23,531 nt of DNA from NCBI GenBank assembly GCA_003427395.1, contig BFEA01000328.1, forward strand, positions 597,596 to 621,126, read 5' to 3'. Shown here one piece after another: positions 18,681 to 23,531 of the stretch (positions are counted from its first letter, which is position 1; the number at the start of each line of letters is the position of its first letter). The notes under the pieces were generated by a model that ran no database searches, was not told where the DNA came from, and saw nothing but the letters and a program-made list of their open reading frames with translations. Made by a program: the position numbers and the translations under genes. The stretch is from Chara braunii. Taxonomy: Eukaryota > Streptophyta > Charophyceae > Charales > Characeae.

Positions 18681-18797
18681 AGTAGGGATGCATGCAGTAT
18701 ACTCAGTCAAACTGTAACCAGTAGGGATGCATGCAGTATACTCAGTCAAACTGTAACTAGTAGGGATGCATGCAGTATACTCAGTCAAACTGTAACC
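18681..18797. repeat. 39-bp tandem repeat, 3 near-identical copies
   Basis: AGTAGGGATGCATGCAGTAT starts copies at 18681, 18720 and 18759, a 39-bp period with about one base different. The unit includes the palindromic core ATGCAT/GCATGC. The copies are far more alike than those of the neighbouring arrays, implying a recent expansion. Confidence 0.95.
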
Positions 18798-19235
18798 AAA
18801 TGTATAGGTAAGGATTTTTAACTGGGTTTATAGAAAGAGATGAAGATTACCACTTAGTTCCCTGCCTCCAAAACCTTGTTTAGGTTCCGGTAGAGTTCCC
18901 GCAATCGGTGGGGCAACCTCCCACCGAGACCTTGGCACGGATTACGAGTTGCAATCCCGCCTATCGCCTTCCTCTCTGAACCAATAAACCAGACTTAGAG
19001 TAAGAAGGGCAGAGGGAGAGAAGTTCAGTCGCTCAGATAAGAGAGAGGTGCACTCAGACTCGCGTGAGAGGGCCTTGAATCCTTCATATGCCTGAGGTCC
19101 CCGCAATGACGGTCATAATGCGCAGCAGCTTGATCAACCAAAGTCAAACTGTCGGTTGTTGATTCCCTGATGACACTCCAATTCGCAGCAATGATACGCC
19201 CTTCAACGATCTTAGTCCCTCTGCAAGCTCGTGAC
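18798..19235. other. No gene recognised; hairpins
   Basis: A perfect hairpin TCGGTGGG/(C)CCACCGA lies at 18905-18927. AGCTTGATCAACC near 19128 echoes GATCAACAGCTTGATC near 20023. I see no protein or RNA gene. Confidence 0.4.
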
Positions 19236-19440
19236 CCGAAGTGCGTTAGTTATGGGTGAGTTTGCAACCCCATGACTCGCCTCTAACACCTTCGTGCGGT
19301 AGTATGAACAACGCGCTGACCAGTAGGTAAGTCTGCAATCCTACGACTTGTTCTCAATTATCCCGTGCAACAGGCTAAGCAACACGTTGGCCAGTAGGCA
19401 AGTATACAACCCTGCAACTCCGTCTCTTTTTATCCTTGTT
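19236..19440. repeat. 70-bp tandem repeat, 3 diverged copies
   Basis: Copies begin near 19236, 19306 and 19376. Shared words are GNGCGNT(T/G)(A/G)NC, AGTAGG(T/C)AAGT, a C-A-A-(C/T)-C-C-T loop and CGACT-(T/C)-G. Related single words, ACAGGTAAG followed by a pyrimidine-rich segment, recur near 20090 and 20318. The latter forms a perfect AGGTAAG/CTTACCT stem. The word (C)AGGTAAGT also matches the splice-donor consensus, probably by coincidence. Confidence 0.7.
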
Positions 19441-20545
19441 GTTTCACTCATATACACAGTAAACACTTTTTTGAGTGAAAACAACTTTGACATTAGCAGC
19501 AACGACAACCCAGGCTTAGTGGTAACAGTGCAACAACTATTCAAGGAACGCAACAACCTGCTGTGAGGGAGACACAACAGCTCCACAAACCCCCCTCTAT
19601 ATACAACGATAGTTTGGTGAAGACACGACAATGGTCGTGTTCAACCAACAACAGTTGCACACAAGAAAGTCAGCAGCACCTGCGAGTGGTAAAACTCGTC
19701 ACGAACTGCGCCAACCACTGCTACGCACATGTAACCGGGGTTTACATAAGTGTTAACTCCTCACACTATTGCCAATGGTCAGGTACGTACTTCAGCCGCT
19801 TACTCAGAATCAGAATGGAGCCACATTAGGGAGCTCACACGACCTGCATGTAAGCTCTCTGAATACCTCCAGCAACTCGTCACCTCTTACTCTCCTTTCC
19901 ACCAATGCACCTGGACAACTTCCCGATTGGGTGCATGCAATACCAACAGCTTGAGGAAGGGGAGCAGACAACGAGCGGAAGGGGGACCACCAACAAACGG
20001 ATCTCGTGATGAGCCCAAATACGATCAACAGCTTGATCACAAAGATGGCAGTCACGGTGTGTAGCTGAAGGGTAAGCTCCGCCGCAACGAACAGGTAAGC
20101 CATACACTCCTACGACTTCTCTCTCCTTCTCTTTGTCCTCATACCTTCTCTTTCTTTCTCTAAGGCAAGGCCGACTTCATATCCTTTCCATCGGTAGAAC
20201 AAGCAAACTCCGCAAGAATCTTCCACTAGATCATGAAAATATACACTGCTTTCCAACCATTTATGCAGAGAGGCAGAGGGAGGCTACTTCCCTTAATACG
20301 ATGAGCAATGTACCGACGAACAGGTAAGTTTCCAACGCCACAGCTTACCTCGCGCTACCTTCACCTTTAGGTTGAGCAAAATCGGAATGAATCTTCCGCC
20401 ACAAACGTCGAAAGGTACCTCGCTGCCTTCCCCCCTTCTTCTTGGGCGCAACTCCTACTGTCGACCCCAACCAAACTAATAACTTAGATGCAAATCTAAC
20501 ACTATTATCATGCGCGCAACACCTCGAAACCCCGGACTAGCCCCT
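19441..20545. other. No gene recognised; hairpins and short open frames on both strands
   Basis: Frames of 60-100 codons overlap on both strands between 19560 and 20110, and none resembles a known family. Perfect hairpins include ACACGAC-AATG-GTCGTGT at 19623-19640, GATCAA/TTGATC near 20023-20038 and AGGTAAG/CTTACCT near 20321-20349. The longer frames are more likely by-products than genes. Confidence 0.4.
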
Positions 20546-20550
20546 TCACG

Positions 20551-21090
20551 CACTCGATTCCATCGAGTACTTGAATCGAGTGAGGCGTCTGTTTTCTTGT
20601 TCCCGCCATGTCCACTCGACATCTCCACGAAGCCTCTTTCTTTTTTAGCTCTCTCCCTACTAACTCTTTGTCAAAACTAACTTCGAAATCAAATTTGCCC
20701 GACATAAAAACCTCAGTCTAACTTCTTCTCTCGCTCGATTCTGTAGGGAATTGAGTGAGATACCTATTTTCTCCTCTCTACCATAGCTAGCTTGCGCCAT
20801 CTCCACGCACAACTTCCTCTACTAACCCGCTATCTACTAAGTCACTACTAAAACGAACTTCATGTTCCGCATCATCATAGCCCAAAACCCCGATTCCCCG
20901 CCCGTTTTTACTGAGAAACGAGCGTGTTATTACTTTTCGTTGCACTCTCCTCATGCCCATTTTTCGCCATCACCTTTCATGCGTCTTCTTCCTCGACTAA
21001 CTTCCACCACACTCCCTCTTTCAGTTTTCTGATAACGGTATCGCGATCGCCTTGTCCAGACACCTCCATATAGCGCATTTCCTTACTCAA
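20551..21090. repeat. About 175-bp tandem repeat, 3 diverged copies, each with a different perfect or near-perfect hairpin
   Basis: Equivalent hairpins start at 20551, 20729 and 20900. Unit 1: CACTCGATTC/GAATCGAGTG (10 bp perfect). Unit 2: TCTCGCTCGATT/AATTGAGTGAGA (12 positions, two G.T pairs). Unit 3: GCCCGTTT/AAACGAGC (7 of 8). After each come pyrimidine-rich words such as CGCCAT...CTCCACG, CTACTAAC and ACTAAAAC(G)AACTTC. Stems differ between units while the pairing is largely kept. Confidence 0.75.
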
Positions 21091-21099
21091 ATCCATCCA

Positions 21100-21467
21100 G
21101 AAATGGGCGAGGAGTGCTCTATCCCCCCCGCCATGCTTGTGCTTGCCCCCATCTTCTTCATCGTGTTCCACGTCGATCGCATTTGGCAGAGATGCGTGTC
21201 CGAATTCACCCTCCCCCATTCGCTGCCTTGACTCCCTGCTGTCCGCTCACATTTTTCCGACTAATGTTGTTTCCTGACAGCGGCTGACTGCACAACGTCC
21301 GTTCCCACGATGGCTGCCCAGCAATTCAACAACCCTGGCTATCCTAAGAAAAGTTCGGCGGTGACCAACTACTAGGTGGTTCAAAAGTCTTTCGCCCCTA
21401 TACCCAATCCGACGAACGATTTCTATGATAGTATCGTTGCGCTCCTTTGCCAGAGTGCCCCCTCCCT
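21100..21467. other. No gene recognised
   Basis: An ATG at 21310 opens a short frame (AAQQFNNPGYPKKS) that meets a TAG at about 21373 and continues in phase into the rRNA-like segment. Retroelement gag origin was considered, but there is not enough to support it. Confidence 0.35.
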
Positions 21468-21761
21468 AACTGATGCTAACTGTGTGTTAGCCCATACACC
21501 CCGGCAAGTGTCAATTGATACAGGCAGCAGGTCGGCGGCCATGGAAGCTGAAACCCGTTGATGAGTGCAGCCTACACTTGCTGTTGTGGCTACTCCGACT
21601 TCTCAAAGAGTGGGAGGGCACGGGCGTGCTGCGAAGCCTATAGCACGCCTCAGGTGAAACAGGTCTCGATGCAGAGCTTGGTAGTAGTAGCAAATATTCA
21701 AATGAGAACTTCAAGAACCGAAGTGGGGAGGGGTTCCTTGTGATCTGCAACCTGCCTCAAC
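21468..21761 (+). pseudogene. Diverged 26S (large-subunit) rRNA fragment, sense
   Basis: The segment follows a well-conserved internal part of eukaryotic 26S/28S rRNA. It runs from a CACCCC...GTGTNNATTGATA-CAG-CAGCAGG-CGGNGGCCATGGAAG block (about 21494-21546), through GAG-GGGAGGGC (about 21609), to TTGGTAGTAGTAGCAAATATTCAAATGAGAACTT at about 21678-21712 and then GGGTTCC-TGTGA. The last part is almost unchanged from rRNA. Elsewhere the match is broken by many substitutions and small gaps. It ends abruptly at about 21760, where the homology switches strand. This is a pseudogene fragment, not a working rRNA gene. Confidence 0.88.
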
Positions 21762-22000
21762 ACAGTTGCGGTCTCCCCACAACGCCCCGGGCCGCTTTGC
21801 TTCACTACGCCCGAGCACGGTCCACCATCTTTCGGGCCCCAACGGGCATATCCTTTCTTAAAGCCTCTCGCAGCGGACTGCGGGCGACAGACTGGGCATC
21901 CGCAGATGGTCCCTCCGCTGGTTTCCTTCCGCCTTGTGGGTTAATCGACCACCGTCTCACACGCACGTTGAGCCTCTCTGTTTGGGTTTCCAGACGGATG
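21762..22000 (-). pseudogene. Diverged 26S rRNA fragment, antisense to its neighbour
   Basis: Read on the minus strand this gives CCGTCTGGAAACCC...GTGCGTGTGAG (about 21997-21960), then AACCCACAAGGCGGAAGGAA and finally GGCCCGAAAGATGGTGGACC (about 21839-21820). These match the rRNA blocks usually written CCGTCTTGAAACACGG, TGTGTGCGAG and GACCCGAAAGATGGTGAAC, in their native order. In an intact gene this region lies a few hundred bases upstream of the adjacent sense fragment and on the same strand, so an inversion has occurred. The open frames on both strands here are by-products of rRNA sequence. Confidence 0.82.
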
Positions 22001-22009
22001 GGACAAAGG

Positions 22010-23508
22010 AATTCTGCCAGCTTTCCGAACATGCGGGAACCAAAATCGGCCCACCAAAAAAAGCACGTGCTCAAGGTCCTGGACTGCCGTGACAACCCCT
22101 AAATTCGATGTTACGCTCAATTTAAAAGAGGGTCAAAACATGAACGCAAATAATAATAACAATAAAATAATAATACATTTAAAAGGAGTAACGCCGAGAA
22201 GAACGACAGACGAAGAAAAAGGAAACGGTTAGTACCTTTCCGGTCCCGATGGTGGCGAAACCAAAGGGGATCGGGCCCGTCGGACCCTCAACCCCTCGAC
22301 CTCTTCACGTCGTTCCAATACCTTTTCATTGTCGCTCACTAACCTGAATCCTTGAATCCTCTGGATGAAAGTCTGACACCGTAACCAATAATGCTAGGCC
22401 CAAGGTTGAGTTTAACACTAGCAAACATCCATAGACGGTTACCACGCGACGCGCGGGTCCACCTGAAATGCACCAAAGTCACTCCTTGGCCTATCAAACT
22501 TGTTCACGGCCACTGACCTCCCGCACTTACCGCGCAGCTCATTTGTTTTCGCGTTTCCACCCTTATTTTCACCCCGCTCATTACACCGAACCGGTGCCAC
22601 CGTCGACGTCGTCCTCCGCATGCACGCACATGCCGTGGTCAACTGTACCAATCAAAAAATATTTTTTTTAATCCTGGTTTAATCAGAAATAAAAACTTGT
22701 TCGGCAACCACGCCGGCTTCTCAACCATCAACAAGAAAAGAGATGACGCGCACCTTAAGTCTACGGGCCCACACACTCTCTATTTTCAGTCAACCACTTA
22801 GTCAACGTAATTAAAGCACATCGCGACTCGCGCGGTATACTCAGACTTTAAACCAAACTTTTTTCTGTCACTTGCAAAAACCAGGGCAGATACCCTTGTA
22901 TGGGTATTCGCACCTACAACGTTCCGAACCTTTTGGATTCATGTGGAAACGGATGCTAACGTATTCGGGAGCAACTGTCTCCACGAAAATTTGTGGGAAA
23001 ACCCAAGTAAATGCAACCCGTACCCTTCCCCAAAAAGGAGGGATTTTCATATTTTATTCTGTTTTCTTTTTCTTGTGTCCGGCTGGTTCGTGTGAAATGT
23101 CTGTGATCCTCCACATGGAAACTTTTCAGGCCGAGATGACAGACCCACTAGTAAATGGTGTGGGACTCGAACCAGTTCCAAAATGTGCTCTGACCCTCGC
23201 ATTTGACAACTCTGCAATTTGCATTACAATTCTGATTCCAGAGCCGATGCAGCACGGATACCACCATCACCGCTCTTGAATTGGACGAATTCGAGAATGG
23301 TGTGGTGGTACCTATAGCACACCACATAATACAACGACATAGTCTTGTGTCCACAATATTTACTATGACAAAGGGGCAAGGCCCATCGACCGACCAGGTT
23401 CATGCTTCTGAGATCAATACATTTGTATCAGCGCTACCGGTAGGTGCAAGGAACAACCTTGATCCGTGGTCCATCGGGCATTGACTACCAAGAGGGCGCC
23501 GGAACAAG
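22010..23508. other. No gene recognised
   Basis: Short frames (plus 22872-23279 and 23281-23484) have no family resemblance. An ATACCC/GGGTAT hairpin lies near 22890. A good B-box-like GGTTCGAGTCCCA reads on the minus strand near 23174-23161, without a convincing A box at tRNA distance, so a decayed SINE is possible. Confidence 0.4.
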
Positions 23509-23531
23509 TTTTTTTTTTTTTTTTTTTTTTT
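23509..23531. repeat. Poly-T run at the window end (23 T)
   Basis: An uninterrupted T tract runs to the last base, so its full length is unknown. On the minus strand it is poly-A and could be the tail of a retroelement lying beyond the window. Confidence 0.95.

Noticed and set aside
19306-20350. Splice donors at repeated AGGTAAGT words
   Set aside because: The words are part of a 70-bp repeat and pair within hairpins; no flanking exons are recognisable.
21740-22102. 120-codon plus and 96-codon minus frames
   Set aside because: They overlap the 26S rRNA-like antisense fragment and are by-products of it.
22872-23279. 135-codon plus-strand frame
   Set aside because: Composition is uneven, includes a homopolymer-derived Phe stretch, and shows no recognisable motif.

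Overview
The window looks like eukaryotic nuclear DNA from the green-plant lineage. Three things point there. A decayed minus-strand copy of the C-terminal part of REV3, the catalytic subunit of DNA polymerase zeta, has wording close to land-plant REV3. A non-LTR retrotransposon (LINE) has L1-type endonuclease and reverse transcriptase. Diverged pieces of 26S rRNA are also present. Sparse genes, many repeats and long homopolymer tracts suggest a large, repeat-rich genome. A streptophyte alga such as Chara would fit, but nothing in the sequence settles the species. I find no clearly intact, functional gene of known identity.

Layout. 1-4390 is non-coding: a 24-bp minisatellite (about 946-1083), tRNA-like segments (about 1185-1260 and 1440-1530), a dense run of unrelated perfect hairpins (about 1108-2416) and a 54-bp minisatellite (about 2700-3090). 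4393-5481 holds three consecutive plus-strand reading frames of unknown function, the last two joined by a TGATG stop/start overlap, followed by three strong hairpins. 7193-7502 has back-to-back hairpins and a fold-back segment between two C-tract/A-tract blocks. 7504-8910 (minus) is the REV3 relic. About 9298-9860 (minus) is the C-terminal end of a LINE. 9880-11200 is an extremely C-rich tract with a run of 41 C. 11218-16020 (plus) is the ORF1, endonuclease and RT part of a LINE, broken by many stops and frameshifts.

16.8-21.1 kb is AT-rich and built from several diverged tandem-repeat families, most of them organised around hairpins. The most striking family (17728-18506) has about ten hairpins sharing a conserved 19-nt loop while their stems differ in sequence yet remain largely complementary. 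21.47-22.0 kb holds two 26S rRNA fragments in opposite orientation. The last 1.5 kb shows no recognisable gene and ends in a poly-T run.

Taken together, most of the window is decayed mobile and repetitive DNA. Two observations stand out. One is the unusual density of short perfect hairpins whose two arms appear to change together. The other is that the two LINE pieces lie in the geometry expected of a 5'-inverted (twin-primed) insertion.
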